A stretch of 64,000 nucleotides of DNA from Marchantia polymorpha subsp. ruderalis (taxonomy: Eukaryota; Streptophyta; Marchantiopsida; Marchantiales; Marchantiaceae): contig AP031358.1 of NCBI GenBank assembly GCA_037833965.1, forward strand, positions 8,130,001 to 8,194,000, written 5' to 3'. Below, piece after piece: positions 11,817-25,636 of the stretch. Within the stretch, counting starts at the first letter, position 1. Each line of letters opens with the position of its first letter. The notes below the pieces were generated by a model. The model was not told where the DNA came from and searched no databases. It was given only the letters and a program-made list of their open reading frames with translations. A program made the translations under genes and the position numbers.

Positions 11817-14800
11817 TCTTTTTCGTTAAAAAGACTGTCTAGTTACTCAGACCCACATACGTACATTATACACATTAATTGTATACACCGGTGTCTTTTC
11901 TAATCCAATCCCTACAACCTGCCCCCGAGAACGGTGCTAAAACCCACGCCGTATTGGAATATTCTGTCTCTTAAATGCGAGAAAATACTATATCTTTACC
12001 TTCTTTTCGAGGTACAGTATTAGCATATAATCCATCTGGCCTTTTTCATTGCTATATTCATCAAACTAAAAGTGCTTCTTATCCGACTAGCCCCGTAAGG
12101 TCTCAAATCCTATGATGGGATTTTTACTTGACTGGCAGGTACGGCTCTAATCTTTGGTGCCTCTAGAGCAGCGTCAATTGATAATGTTAAGTCCAGAACG
12201 GTGTGAGCCACCCTTGCCTTGCCTGCCGCTCACGTGCACTCTTGATATTTAGAAAGTTTTCAATGTTAGTTGTTGTATCCACTGCACGCTCAAATCTACG
12301 AAGGAGTCAAACGGGGCCAAGTGGATGAATAAAAGGATCGGCAGACTACCAAATATACAAAGTGCAATCGTTGTTATGATGCACAGTGTCGTCTAGCAAT
12401 CGAGGAGGACCACGACTAAGTTTTCGTATGCAAATAATTTTAAGCTGGGGCGTGCGTTAGTTTAGTCGGCGCACGTATGTTTGAATCTTTCCGCTTACGA
12501 AAATTGTGAACTCACGGTTTCCACTGTTATCCGAAGGCAGGTATTGTGTGTAAGTGTGGGTTGAATGAGCCGACCTGCCAAGTGGATGAGTTCTTTTCAT
12601 GACAATGACATCGTTCATGATAGGACATGGGGTATCTTGCAAAACATGTGTTACGTATTCCTCATGTTCTGAAGTTAAAGCGTCTGAATTTCCCCAACAC
12701 TTCACAACAAGAAGAGGTAGCATATCAAAACACATGCTTGAAGTGCAACTTGGGGACCCTGATGCCTCTTATGAAACTTCTTGTGTCTTCGAGCATACAA
12801 CTTTACAGATCATTGAGGGCTATCCTCGACTGAAGAACTCTTTAGACCTCAAGCAAAATGTGTTCTACTTGCACAAAGTACCTTCAGAAAGCTGATTTCA
12901 CATGTCTAATTCATGCCTTCAATTTATTACTCACACCAACTTCAGTCAGTGAACCTAGTTGAAATGATGTTCTTAAATCCTCGAGATAAGACTTCGTCCT
13001 TTGAAACCAACAACTATTTCACATTATTTTGGCACGGACCTTCTAAGAATTTGTTGGTCTTTGTCCATATATAAATTAGAGCAATCTTATTCGCCACGAT
13101 TTTAACTCAATAATTGAAGGCGATTTGCCCCTCTATGTCCATATTCGAAGCATATGCTCTATGCTTCTACAGTACACTGTCGAATCAACAAACCAGTAAG
13201 GTAAATTTCATTTTCAAGTTGGGCAGTTTCATATCCACTTACTAGTTTTCTTATGGCCGTCAGTGTATTCTGAAACAACTAGCATGATGCCACGTCATTA
13301 TTTGCATGTGCTTCCGTGCACCCTCAAGTTGACACGTGGGCAGCCGTTGTACAAAAATGTATTGTTGAAGTTGTTGAGATTGGGATTTTAATATGTATTT
13401 TTGCGGCCTGCACTAATTCCCCTTCCATTGCCCTGCGGTCGACGCAACCGGGTCCCGAGTACGTCACACACGAGGGTATTTTCCTTTCAACTTGTCTAGC
13501 CCGGATTTGGACACGGATCGAGGGCACATTGCAAAATAAGCCGATAGAAAAAATAAGATCCAAATAAAATAGCCAACAGAAACACATATGTGCGCACAAG
13601 TTGCCACCATACCCTTTACAGTTCTGTAATGTGCACAGTATACAATTTATAAACTTTTAAGGTGTCTTTGTTGATTGCAGCAACGCAAAGATCAAAAATC
13701 AACGTCACGCTCTCACCGTGGGTTATTATTGTCAAAGTTTACTCTCGAAGAGAGTTCCATGGTTACCTTCTACACTCAAAACTTAATGTTGTAAATGTAG
13801 GAGAAATGAAACTTTATTTTAAGATATGTATATATCACTCATTACCTTCTATGAGTCATTGCTGTCTCTCTGTCTAATTCCCAGTGATTTCAATACTAAT
13901 TCACTCTTCTAAGAAGAGTGAGGGATCCTCGTGTAAGGTCCCTCTTTTCTTAGACTAGATCAGTCCGACTAGACATTGGAGAGGATGTCGGCCATCGGCA
14001 GGGGCATGATAGCTTTTATCTGACCTGGTATGTGACAGAGATCTTTCTCGTCGTTCAGGGCTTTGTCTTCTACACACAGAAAGTAGATACATGGTCCAAG
14101 AACCATCTATTCAGGTAGGGTGTATATTCAGAATACCCTAAACATTCAGATCCATACGGAAGTTAGAGTCTTGCTAGACATAAGAATATGAAGCACTCAG
14201 ATGATGTGGGAAGATATATCATATACTTAAATATGTACACATGCAGCAATTCATATCCACGAATCGGTTTGTAGATTTTTATTAATAACATATCTGTTAA
14301 AGCTGTATGCATCGGACAGAGAAAATCGCTCTAAGTTGACATCTTTTTCTCGGGTTTTTTTCACTCTCAACTATGTGTGAATCCATCAGATGTAAGCAAG
14401 GTATCTTCCCTTTGGAGCATACGAGATAATGTCTCTCGCAATGAGTGCTATATGATATGTACTGAATGCACTTCTAAATCAATCCATCGCCTATTTCCTT
14501 CCAAAGCACTTTTCTCCTTCACACGGATGATTAACACAATGCACAGAAGCAGAAGAAGGACTTTATCATACAGATTCCTTATAGCATTTCGAAGCTTTCA
14601 TTTCGATATAGAACCTTCAAATACCTCCGATTTCGAGGGAAATATATCGTCACCAGTTCAACCAGTCAATGTTACTGTTCCATCACAATGGCAGACTTTT
14701 ACTCGGGCTTATCGCTACCGGTTCAACCATACTTCACTTTTCCATCAGAAGAACTATTTTTCTCGAATGGTTGTGCATTGATTTCTCTACTATAGCACCT

Positions 14801-17325
14801 GTCAAAAGTTACTAAAAAATGTGCCCTTAGTCCCTCGGGTGAACTATGCTGAAGTTAAGACTTCAATTGTAACACAAATCGATCATTCAGAATACTCATC
14901 TCCACTGGCAGTCCTCTAGTGCTAAGGTGATGATGAAACAGCTTGTGAATTTTGGGGCTAAGGTTTGCTTCTTGGAGCTGTTTACGCTCTTAAGCTCCGC
15001 AATGAGGTACATTAAACTGTACTTGAACTCACATCCAAAGACTCTGTACATTGGAATCAGTGAAATAAGTCGACTAGAGTGTTCAAACTTATAGTGCACG
15101 TCTGAATAACGGAAAGGCCCCAGCTCGTCAACTAGACGGAAAAACTCCGCGCTGGTGTTCATGTTCAAATCCAAATCCAAGACTCTGTTTTCATTGACGT
15201 CTATGTGTGACCATTACGAACGTTAATGTGGCAAGTGACATCGTTGCCGTCCAACAGTGACGCTCAGACTTAACTCAAGTCTATTCTGCATCTTATTTCT
15301 TGATTTCATCTGATTAATATGTTGGCGCACTGTGATGTGACAGACTTGCCCTGCAGTCCACCAACTTGATGCATTACTACTATTTCAGAAACTTCAGGTA
15401 ACATAGGTGACGGCTGTGATACTGTAACAATTGTATCGAGCACAAGGAATCGATTTCGCATGGAACAAGCTACCTGAATGCACAGGGGATTGCATTCCTT
15501 CTTGCTTCACAATTAATACACTACAAAATCATTTGTAACACTGTTCAAGTTCATGCAGACTTGTCCCTTTGTTATTAACGGCAATATTCGACTCAAGCAT
15601 ATGAGTTTGTCACGTATAATGTGTCATCAGACTGACAGTCTTTCTACTATCAGTATATTGATAGTACGCAGATATTGATAAAATACTGAACATCTCTGAC
15701 GATAAGTCTAGGGTTTCAGATATTAGATTGTTGCGAGGACCACTCTACTCCACTTCTGCGTTACTTTACAAATGAATCTGCACTTAACGAAGCGACACTT
15801 CCCCACAAAACGGCAGACATCAAGCTGCGATAGGGGTCCAATCTGAATGTGCAGTGCGCCACGTCTTCCATTCTCTTAATTTCTATTAGGTGCGTATTGT
15901 GCTTTGTTTCGCCCACAATGGAAGGAAGATTCCCCAAGATATTCACCCCATACACTGAGCATGAGGCACTGACTAAGATAATTCGTTGCATTTGGGTGAA
16001 GGATAACACCCGGCTGCCAAGGTTTCTCTCGCGCCGCTAAAATCTGTCCAGTACTTTACACGCTCTTCTCCTGACAAAAAGTTAACGTCTTTGTAGCATG
16101 CGCCGTCTAAAATGTTTCAGTTTTAGTAACCCGAGAGCTCTATTATTTCAATCCCCAAAGCTCATATGCCTCCTTGGAATGTAATGGTTTTTGGTGACCG
16201 GCCTGGCCAGGCCAAGTGAGTGCGAGTGACCCACAACATGACTGTTGGCCGGATCGCATGTGTGCTAAATTCACATTGATGCACCGTGTCGGCAGGAGAC
16301 AAGAATGCATTGCCAAGTGAGACATTACATGGTGGGAGTGGCAGAAGATTCAGTACGCCATCGATATCCTGTCAGTGGTTTCCTGGTATGGAATGAGTCG
16401 TGTCAGAAACTATTTGCAGACAGAAGTTCTGATTCTGAAACATCCACGACGTGTTGTGGAACAGCAAAATGAAGCAAAACGGTGGACCCTCATGGTAAGG
16501 CGGGGTGACTGCATTGACATACATGATGTATTGAAACGGGATTCGCGATCGGAAAGAGGGCTCTGTGGACTCCATCATCAACAAGAAAAGCGAAGAGTCC
16601 TGGGCTGCTTGGATCTCTGTGACTGGCATCTCAATAATTCGCAGATATCATAACTTTAAAATGCTGTAGGCTACTTTCTCACACAGGTAAAGCATCCTTT
16701 TGTACATGTCGGCGTCCGATCGATATCGTCAAGAACAATTTGCAGATTCCTGTTACCATTTGCAGGAATCCGCGCACAGCTATCGGTCTAGAAGCAGGCA
16801 GAGGAAGGGCCGGAAAGCTCAGCTTCCTTGGTCAATTCGTCCTCTCTGGAAAAGAGCAGTAGATGTGATAACACCTTGTTTCTTTACGAATGCGTCGCAC
16901 GAGCTATGATGAGTACTCGCACCGAACAGCTTGAGGTCACATGATGACAACTCGGGTATCTTGTCCAGAAGGAGAGGGAAGCGAGCTAGGACGTCCGCCC
17001 CACTGCAGCTACTGATACGCGCCCGCATCCAGTCCCGTCGAGCTGACACAACCTAGGATGACATTCTCTTCTAGATCCATCAGCATGCACGTCGACCGAC
17101 TCGACGCAACTGGGCTCGACTGCGCCCAATATCTCGCAGAAAACCGTCGCCGGGCGTTTTAAACATGTGAGAAACTGCCCATCCAAAGAGACAGGCGAGC
17201 ACAACAGTGGAGTTGATTCGTTGGTGGCTGTCACATTCACGGCACCGGCAGCTGGAGACTGAAGTCAAGCAGGGACTTCTTTCCTCGACAACGTCGGTAG
17301 CAGGCTCAGGGTAGACAGCCGGCGA

Positions 17326-17913
17326 TTGCTGCAGCAAAGGCTGCAAAATAGCATGCCGGCCAAATGTGGGCCTGATATTTTGCTCTGCTGTGAGTTACCG
17401 GTATCGTTCCATGTCTCTCCCCTTGAATATTCCTGCACAGTTGGTCGAATCCAGACGTGTCCCGAGCGTGAACACGTGCCGTCTTTGGACCCTCCAATCG
17501 AAAATACCTCGGATATCTATCTATGCGGACAGATATCATTCTGGTGCTCTTGGGGCCCAGCCCCGGCCTCTTTTTATGCCGTCTTCCCATACTTTTGGCA
17601 ATCTTACGTGCGCGTTAGTATACGTACAGCCGATAAACCGTTGAAGATGGAGTTTGCTTTCGTTCCTGACACCGTTGTGCAGGAGGCCGACCAGCCCGCC
17701 CTTGCGTTTTGTTCCTATCCGGTGCGTATTTTTCCCGGGTTGACTCAGGTCACAACACCGTCAAATGTTGGATATCTGAATATAATAAATGTCTCGGGGC
17801 AAGTACACCCTTTCTTTCTGCACTTTCGGAGTTCGAAATTGTACGAATTCCGAACTCCGAGAATTCGAAAGTCTGGAGTCTCAACATTGGCTTTTCCAGA
17901 GTTTCTAAGATGA
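17326..17913 (+). CDS. Unrecognised 195-codon open frame
   Basis: The longest uninterrupted frame in the window. It starts MLQQRLQNSMPAKCG and ends TLAFPEFLR before a stop. I recognise no domain. It has no clear hydrophobic signal, repeats or catalytic motif, and overlapping frames are also open (17366-17644, 17306-17590 minus), which argues for chance in a stop-poor stretch. Its 3' end includes the imperfect hairpin at 17826-17860. It could be a lineage-specific gene, but support is weak. Confidence 0.15.
   Translation: MLQQRLQNSMPAKCGPDILLCCELPVSFHVSPLEYSCTVGRIQTCPEREHVPSLDPPIENTSDIYLCGQISFWCSWGPAPASFYAVFPYFWQSYVRVSIRTADKPLKMEFAFVPDTVVQEADQPALAFCSYPVRIFPGLTQVTTPSNVGYLNIINVSGQVHPFFLHFRSSKLYEFRTPRIRKSGVSTLAFPEFLR
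17826..17860. repeat. Imperfect hairpin, 15-base arms, 5-base loop
   Basis: TCGGAGTTCGAAATT at 17826-17840 faces its reverse complement at 17846-17860 with one mismatch and the loop GTACG. Confidence 0.8.
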
Positions 17914-18100
17914 TTACTCTTCGTTCATAAGATCCTCTTCCATGAACTTTACTGCCTTGTACAGTACACCATCCGCTCACTTCTAACCGCATGCCCTCTC
18001 ACGACCCATCTAATCATGGTTGCTAAACTAGTCTTGTGGTTCACCGAGAGAGAAATCTGATACTGCAAGTTTGCTTATTCTCGATGCCTGATATGGAAGG

Positions 18101-21100
18101 TTATTGCAACACCGCGTCAACGTACACAATATCAATGATACCGATGATCTGCTGGGAGCGTTGTAAAGTTTTTAATTCGTGTGTTGAGCCATTTGTGGTG
18201 TGAACTAGAATTTTCTGCACACATAAGTTTACTGCACACTACTCTAGAGTCTACAAAATCAAAGTTCACCCCTTGCTTTTCCTAGAAATATACTGTACTC
18301 CTTTCTTGCTTCTAAAGTACGATAAAATGGTGAATTTCGGCTGGTAACTCATACATGCTAGTACAGTTTCACTATAATCAGGTTACTTAGTTATATTGTG
18401 CTGATGCTTATCTATGATTGCAAGATCACTCATCTTCCTGAATAGATGAACTCTGGATAGACGTCAAGAAGATATGCAAGTACATAGTAAATGGTAATAG
18501 TATGCAGAGAGGTCACATCTGTTCCTTAAGACTTGAACTTGTATAATTTATGTACATAAATGTTAAGTGTTTGAAAATTTCATTTCATCTTTGTTCAACT
18601 TAAGGATGTCTTGGTTATCATATTCCATCAAATTTGATTATACCAAAAAAAATCTCACTATAAATGCACTACTTATTGCTATATGGTATAGAGTGGATTA
18701 CAAAGCATATGAAGATTCTTGAAATGTCATTGGAATTTTACTCTTGAAAGAACTTGGAATATTACTGGAATATTTCCTATAATCTTTCATATTAAAAAAT
18801 TCTAAATCACTTGATTAAAATCAATATTTTTGAATATATTCTCTATAAATTTAAAGATATTTCTTGAATCAATATTATGTGCAAAATGATTATTTTTCAA
18901 TATCCATCACAAATGTCTAAAAAATCAAATGATTATAATCTTGTGCAGAATATGCTAGCATATGAAATATATTCTTAATCAAATATAATTATAATCACAT
19001 TCAATTTTGATACTTATATTCAAATTTTATCAAGATTAGTGCTAGTTTTAATAATAAGACTAGGGTCAATTCTTCCTTATATATGAGAGCATGTCATAGG
19101 TCTGTCTCACATAAACTTAGAATTTGCAAATAAACATTTGCACTTTCATGGACATAAATTTCGTATAGAGTAATCATATTTGTAGGTTAATTATATGTAT
19201 GTCAAATATGTGGATTTTTTGCCATGGCTACTGCGATTGAAGTGAAATCAAAGTAATGAAAGTCACAATTTGTTGTTATGATTTTTTTTTAAAGTATAGT
19301 TATAGTAGCGAAAGCCTGAAATTTAGCTCTTTGCAAGATGATAGCTGCTGAGCTGCCTTGATTATGATATTCAGTTTTGTTTAAGAAGAAATCATGAATC
19401 TGAATCTGAATTTTTTCAGTCTGTAAGATTCAATGTTTTTGAGATAGTAGTGATAAAAAGGGATTTGAATTTGTGTTTTATGGCTAGTTACTTTTGTCTA
19501 GTTGAATGATATTCAAAATTTTAGACTTTGTAGTTGAAAGAAAATTGAACATGGAACCTTCAATTTTTAGTGTTTATTGTGTTACTTGAATGTCGTCAAA
19601 ATTTGATGAGTGTGAATTTTATCTAGAATTATTATCTCTTTAAAATTAATCAAAAAAATTCTTTTGCTATAGTTGATTTTGTACAAGTTTTTTTGAGATG
19701 AGTACTGAAAAGAGGTGCATGGTTTGAAATATATTTCTTTATCAAATTATTTTTAAGTAACTTTTTGATTGAATTCTTATTCATAATTTAATATTTTTTG
19801 AATCTTTTATAAAAAAACTTAAAAAAAATTCACTGAGTATTTTTCAAATAATAAAACATCCAAAAAAAATTTAAGTAGTAAAATTATAACAAAGATCTAC
19901 TTATTTTGACTATGTATAGGTTTTGACATTATAAGGATCATATATTTAAATTCTGTATGTAATTGATATCAATTAGTAGCTTCATATAAAATTGACGTGA
20001 TATTTGGGAAAAAATGATTATTCTAACATCAATATACAAATTATTATGAATTGCATCATGAAATGAAGACATGATCATAATAAAATATATTTACCAATGA
20101 TTTTACACGTTGTAGTTATTCCAGTATATTTATGAAATATATTTACTCAAAATAAGTTAGTGTAGAATTTCTTTTATCAAAGCTAATTATTAGATAAGAA
20201 ATTTTATATAAAAAAAATTATATGAATGGATTTATATGTCCTAGCTATTAATGAGATTAGTGATATTGAATAGTTAGTATTATTTTATTTTATTTTTTAA
20301 TACTGATTTTTTACTGATAAAATAATTTTTCATCACAAATAGAATTTTGAAAAACTTAAATACAAAATTTACCTATATAAATTTTGAATTTAATATAATG
20401 AATACTCAATTTATTATCAAATCTAACATCTAATATATCTCCAAAAAGAAGAATGTTAATTAAAATATAGATAAATCAACAATAACACATGGTAATAACA
20501 CATAGTGAATTTGATTACATGATGAGTACTGAAGAAATGAATCTAGTATATTTGATTTTGCATGAATTGAAAGAAATTCAACAGTGATTTAAGATAACAT
20601 TGATTATCTTTCGATCTTGCTCATTAATAATTCTGTAATCTTTACAATTAATATTCTATAATCTCAGTTTGAATCAAATCATGCATATCTTTGGTTTGTT
20701 CTATCATTGTCAAAAACAAAGACTTTTTCAATATGTTAATCTATTTTAACTTCTTCCAAATTTTGCTTAGATCCTAGTATAGAAGATTTTCATTCTCTAG
20801 ATTTGTATAGACTCTTGACTTGCATTGTATGAAGTCCAGCTTCATAAACGACAAATTTGCAAGTAATCAAATTGCTCAAAAATACTACATTGCGGCATAG
20901 AGAGAAGTGCAAGTAGTGTGATGTGCAACGGATGCAAGAATCTTTGAGAAGAAAGTTGCATGAGATACAAATTATTTTGGCAAAAAGATTAATAATTTAA
21001 TCGTCAATACCTACTTTTAATCTCAAGTCCTTGATATTTTTTTCAAAAAATTTCTATTTCTTCTTCAATGCTACATCTATGCCACGTTGTAACGTGAAAC

Positions 21101-21399
21101 TTGGTTTATTCACTAAAACAGAAATGATGATTCAAAATAAAGTATTAGCAGTGCCACGTTTTGAAAAAAAAACTTGGCTTATTCATGGAAGCATTGTTGA
21201 TAATTCAACTAAAAAAATTAGCAAATGAGAAATGTGAAAATGATCATTCTATTGAACTTTTCAAGTGGAGAATAGATTGTATTGGATCAATTCTCATCAA
21301 TGTATTGGATAATGCTGCTATCTATGGTTGTTATTCAACCTAGTTGGTAACCAAAATTGATCCAATTTGTAAATCAAGAAGTAATTACTTGATGAAAAA
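18101..21399. other. Very AT-rich block, no gene
   Basis: Composition drops sharply after about 18.1 kb to roughly three-quarters A+T by eye and stays low. No open frame of length or motif was found. Sequence at 21031-21343 has two short frames (MIFFSKNFYFFF... and one ending NAAIYGCYST) that may be the decayed 5' part of the LINE fossil just downstream, but I cannot align them to a known domain. Confidence 0.45.
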
Positions 21400-22600
21400 T
21401 TATCTCATTATGAGAGTAAGTAGTGTTTTGGTCAATTTTTTTTTAAATTGATGGAGTAAAATTTAAACACATATATAGAACTTTTCTAAAAGAGAGCATG
21501 GATTGAAGCTGATTTCTGTCCAACATGCAACAATATCAATCATATATTGGCATCATATCTTTTAAGTTTTGATGGAAAAGACTGCAAGCCATTGAAGTAC
21601 CATCAAATCTTTTATCAATCGTGATCTCGTTATATCATTTTGTTTGGGTTAAAATCAAAGGTTGAGGAGCCAAAACAATTTAAAAACTATGAAAAATATT
21701 CAAATTAGTACTCTATACTCTAACCTATTAGAATTTTTTATAAATGTGATCAAAAAGCAACTAGAATAATGTAATAGTGAAGTTGTTTGAGAACTTTATT
21801 ATCAAAGCTCTATTGTATATGATTACATATTACTCGCACATGATGGTATACATTTACAAAAACACCTCAACATTTTGGCAAGATTTTGTATCCAAAATTA
21901 GATTGAAATTAACATGAAGAAGTCTAAAGTGATTATAATATACATAAGATCCAAATGTTGTTCTTCTACAAAGATCTACGATTATAGAAGTGAAGAGTTA
22001 CAAATATTTAGACATCAATTTCTCTAATCAGTAAAGTTGGGTATTTTATATGCTAAATAACGTAAAAGCTAGTTACAAAGCTCTATATATTTGTTTTTGA
22101 ATCAATGTTGAAGAGCTCATCTTGTGTCTAAAATTTATTTTTTTAATTATTTAAGATCATAGTCTTGCAAATGATCTTATATGAAATCCAAATTTGGGAT
22201 CTAGTTGTAACAAAACACATTGAAAAGATGCAAAAGATATTTTTTCAAGAAAAATTGGCAATAAGAAAACAACCTTTGTATGTAATTCTTCTTGCAATAA
22301 CAATGTTCATTGAACATTTCATTTGTTGTCTTCCTTTAAAAATTGAACATTTTTACTTCACCAACACTTGAATTCGATAGATGTGATCTCTTAATGTTTT
22401 TTGCCTTCCTTGTCAAGCTTTACAAGCCACACATTCTATAGTATTGATATCAAATGTGGTGACTTGCTTTTCAAAATGGCGTAATGTGATTGAAACTTAA
22501 AATCGAAGTCACTCCGCGAGCATACACAGAAGCAATTTCTCAACAATTTTTGCAACAGTTTGCACGGTCAAAATGGAATTTTACAAACTTCATGTTAATT
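21400..22600 (+). pseudogene. Decayed LINE (non-LTR) reverse transcriptase
   Basis: Reading across frames and many stops, the region keeps the order of a LINE reverse transcriptase C-terminal half. Near 21815-21850, YDYILLAHDG stands where YADDIVLLA-type catalytic residues belong, with both aspartates of the usual pair not preserved. Next come LQKHLNILARFC and INMKKSKVIIIYIRSK near 21855-21960. A later frame at 22165-22371 has HIEKMQKIFFQEKLAIRKQ followed by PLYVILLA, the conserved block after the palm domain. Near 22490-22590, KIEVTPRAYTEAISQQFLQQ resembles the tail of plant LINE proteins. The element is dead. The many TAA/TGA stops and extreme A+T suggest long decay by C-to-T change. Confidence 0.6.
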
Positions 22601-22624
22601 TCATGCTTGCATATTGTGAAAAAT

Positions 22625-22660
22625 AATAACTACTTGAGGAGATCTTCGCAAGTAGTTATT
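22625..22660. repeat. Perfect hairpin, 12-base arms, 12-base loop
   Basis: AATAACTACTTG at 22625-22636 and its exact reverse complement at 22649-22660. It lies just before the 71-base tandem array. Confidence 0.8.
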
Positions 22661-22670
22661 ACTAGTAGTT

Positions 22671-22935
22671 ATGTATTTGGATCTCATGGTCCGGGAATTG
22701 AGAAAGTACAATGATTTAATATTGAAATATTATTGCACACCATAGATCTAGACCTCATAGTCAAGGAATTGAAAATGTATAATGGTTTGATATTGACATA
22801 TTATTGTGTAACATAGATGTGGATCTCATAGACCAGAAGTTGAGAAAGTGCAATAGTCTAATATTTATAAAAATTATTGTGTAACATAGATCTGGATCAA
22901 TTGAGGAGGTATAATAGTTTAATATTAATAGAAGT
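22671..22935 (+). repeat. Tandem array of about 3.7 copies, 71-73 base unit
   Basis: Copies start at 22671, 22742, 22813 and 22886 (partial). The shared core is ATAGATCTGGATCTCATAG, then a GAATTGAGAAAGTACAATRG-like segment and TTTAATATTGA...TATTATTGTGTAAC. Copies differ by scattered substitutions, so the array is old. It directly follows the LINE fossil and could be its 3' tail or a local satellite. Confidence 0.8.
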
Positions 22936-23399
22936 GAAAGAATTATTTTATGTTATGTGAAAGAAAAAAATATTGACTATGAAGATGATACACCTTCAAG
23001 ATATTAAGAGATTAGAGTAGCTCATAAAATAGATGTGAATCATTTATATTCTTTACAACAGATATTTTTTTATTATTTAGTTTGTTATATTAGGTATGTC
23101 ATTATTAACTCTAGTACTCAAGACATAGATTTTAAGATCTTTTTCTAATTCAGTGAATATATGACTTGTCATGTGTTTTTCAACTTTTTAAAACTCTGAA
23201 AACTAATATTCAAATTGTTTACATGAGATATGGATTCCATTCAGTATTAATTGTGATTTATTTTACCATGAGTTTTCTTTATTTTCAATTTTTTAAAGTT
23301 AGGTTTATGAGATTTGTTATGTGTTTTTGTATCAAATTGTATGATTTTTTTAAATGTATATACCAGTTACTTTTTAACATGTGATATATTTTTGTCAAT

Positions 23400-24600
23400 A
23401 TATTCTTAAAGAGCACGGATTATCGCTGGCTTACGAATTCGCAGAAGATATAACTTCAGGTATATCAATGATGATATGTACGAAGACAATCAGTCTAGTA
23501 AATGGTAAACCGTCAAATATTCAAACGTAAGTTTGTACATGTTTGTTAATTTATTAGAAAAAATTGGACATCAAATTTCATTCCTGATGGGGATTACTAT
23601 TTGCTTGCTATCAAATTTCAAGTTAGTTAGATAACTGGAGTTGTGATGATAGGGCAACCATGTTAGTATGGCTCCTGTAGTACAACTGTTTTACATCATG
23701 GACTGATCTGGCATTCCTCTGTGACTGGCACTCTCAGGTGTAATCGGAAAACTCGCAGCGAAGTATATTTTATTGTTCGATTTCAGGAAGTACTGAAACA
23801 CTTGCTTCAATCTCTTATGCTTCTTCGAACCTTCCCCATCAGGATTCACGTCAACTTAAAATCATCTTCATCCCAGCATTTGTATAGACTCATGGACAGC
23901 AGTACGGAATCAGTACAAGAATATCTACCATGAAAAATATAGAACAGAACGAAGATGTATAGGAAGATGACTTGTTCTAGAGAAAAGCGTACGGAAACCC
24001 CATCAAGTATACGTTGTTGTAGACGTACTCTCTGAAAGTGTTCAATCGACTTGTCGGCGCCTTGATCCTGTCGGCTGCCATTAAATCTATTGGTGCAAAC
24101 GTAGTCGTGGACTGTCATTCACTCACGTGGATGACGTGGTAAGATGACCTGTTGCTGTCTCAAAGACCCGTAGCGAAAACCTGCTGACCTTTCAAGTTCG
24201 AGACTTGAGTCCCAACGCAGACTCACCATCGACGCCATAAGTGATGTAAGAGCCGCACAAAAACTGACGCGAGGCATGACATAAGAAATCAACGCGGTGC
24301 AAACTTGCGCGATAGTTGCCGAGAACGAAGGTAGGAATTCGAAAGAAATCCTTTGATTCGATCTTAAGGTGCATATTTGAATGATCGGAACTTTGCTTCT
24401 CAACTGTTCGGACGTTCTGCACACTCTACACGCCACGGTACATCTCGTTTTACTCATTCTCCAATGCCCAAGTGGCTGAATAGTTCAACAAATCTACGTC
24501 TACTACGCGTGATTTAAGATTTGAGATTCATGCAGAACTTCCTACGCCTTGCTTAATTGCAGTTCATATATTCTCTTCAATTTCAATATACAAGGTAACA
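23400..24600. other. Island of ordinary base composition between AT-rich blocks
   Basis: About 1.2 kb with clearly higher G+C than either side. Frames at 24119-24457 minus (112 codons) and 23846-24118 minus (90) are open, but I recognise nothing in them and see no splice model. It may be a younger insertion or a relic gene fragment. Confidence 0.35.
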
Positions 24601-25598
24601 CCTGTTAGAGCTCGTGTGTAGTATATAGGCTTATTATAAAGTTTGATCCCAAGTAATCGACCTAAATATAGAAAAATCTTCTTCCTGGATTTTCAACAGA
24701 ATCCACATTTTCAGCGAAGGGGAGTCACATCCAACTACCTCCTTCTAATTTGCTTCAATAATAAATGTATCACTGTTATATAATGTTCAATATAATTCAT
24801 ATGGCAATATGTATCCTTCGATGAATTGCTGTATGTGTTAATAAAATTTATACACAAATTCACACTGTATGTAAGTACGTTGCCAACTTCAAAATTCTCA
24901 TGACATAGAGTTAAAATAGGGTATGATATTTCAGTTGTGATATATTATACTTCTATTGTAACTCATGAAATAATGAATTCATCTTCATAAATGGAATATC
25001 AACTTGTTAAATATTCAGTGTACATTTTAATAGTATTTACTGTATGATATTATAAAATGGTAAAATATCAAATAATTATAAAATAATTATGATAGTTAAC
25101 ATAATCATCAATGAGATTCAAGTTTATTTTATATAATTTCATCGCTGATCATAAGAATCAACATCATGTGATAAGCTTTGGAATTTATCAATATGATATT
25201 TTTCATCTAATTTCAAAAATATCTTGCACATAAGATCAGAATAATTCTTTTTTATCATAAACTAATTTACAGCTTTCAAGAATGTTCATATAAATCCTTG
25301 TCGTGGTACTGAAAAAGAAAGAATTGTTATCTAAATTTTTGTTCGAACAACAACTGAATCAGATATTTTTATGGAGTAGAACATACTTTGATTCTAATCT
25401 ATATTTTGATATTTTAGAATTTGAGACTTGAATATACAAACAATAAACTTGAAAATATACAAAAAAGATTGGAAAATTTTATTGGGTTATCTTTACTAGA
25501 AGACCATCAAGAATACAATTAGACTACTAATATTAATTATAATATACATCTTAAAGTAAGATTTAGTCTCAACTCTGTGTCTTGATGGTTTGTGTATG

Positions 25599-25636
25599 GT
25601 ATAGTGTATCAACACGTGCGTGTTGATACACTATAC
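25599..25636. repeat. Perfect hairpin, 18-base arms, 2-base loop
   Basis: GTATAGTGTATCAACACG at 25599-25616, loop TG, and the exact reverse complement at 25619-25636. It lies in AT-rich DNA yet contains a GC-containing stem centre (CACGTGCGTG). Confidence 0.92.

Larger units (their letters stand above)
11817..18100. other. Long stretch without a recognisable gene
   Basis: Ordinary base composition with many short open frames on both strands. The larger ones are 14377-14781 plus (134 codons), 14896-15180 minus (94), 12599-12895 plus (98) and 15761-16009 minus (82). None shows a motif I recognise and no set of them joins through matching splice phases. The region could hold a degraded element or a non-coding transcript, but the sequence alone does not show it. 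Confidence 0.4.
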
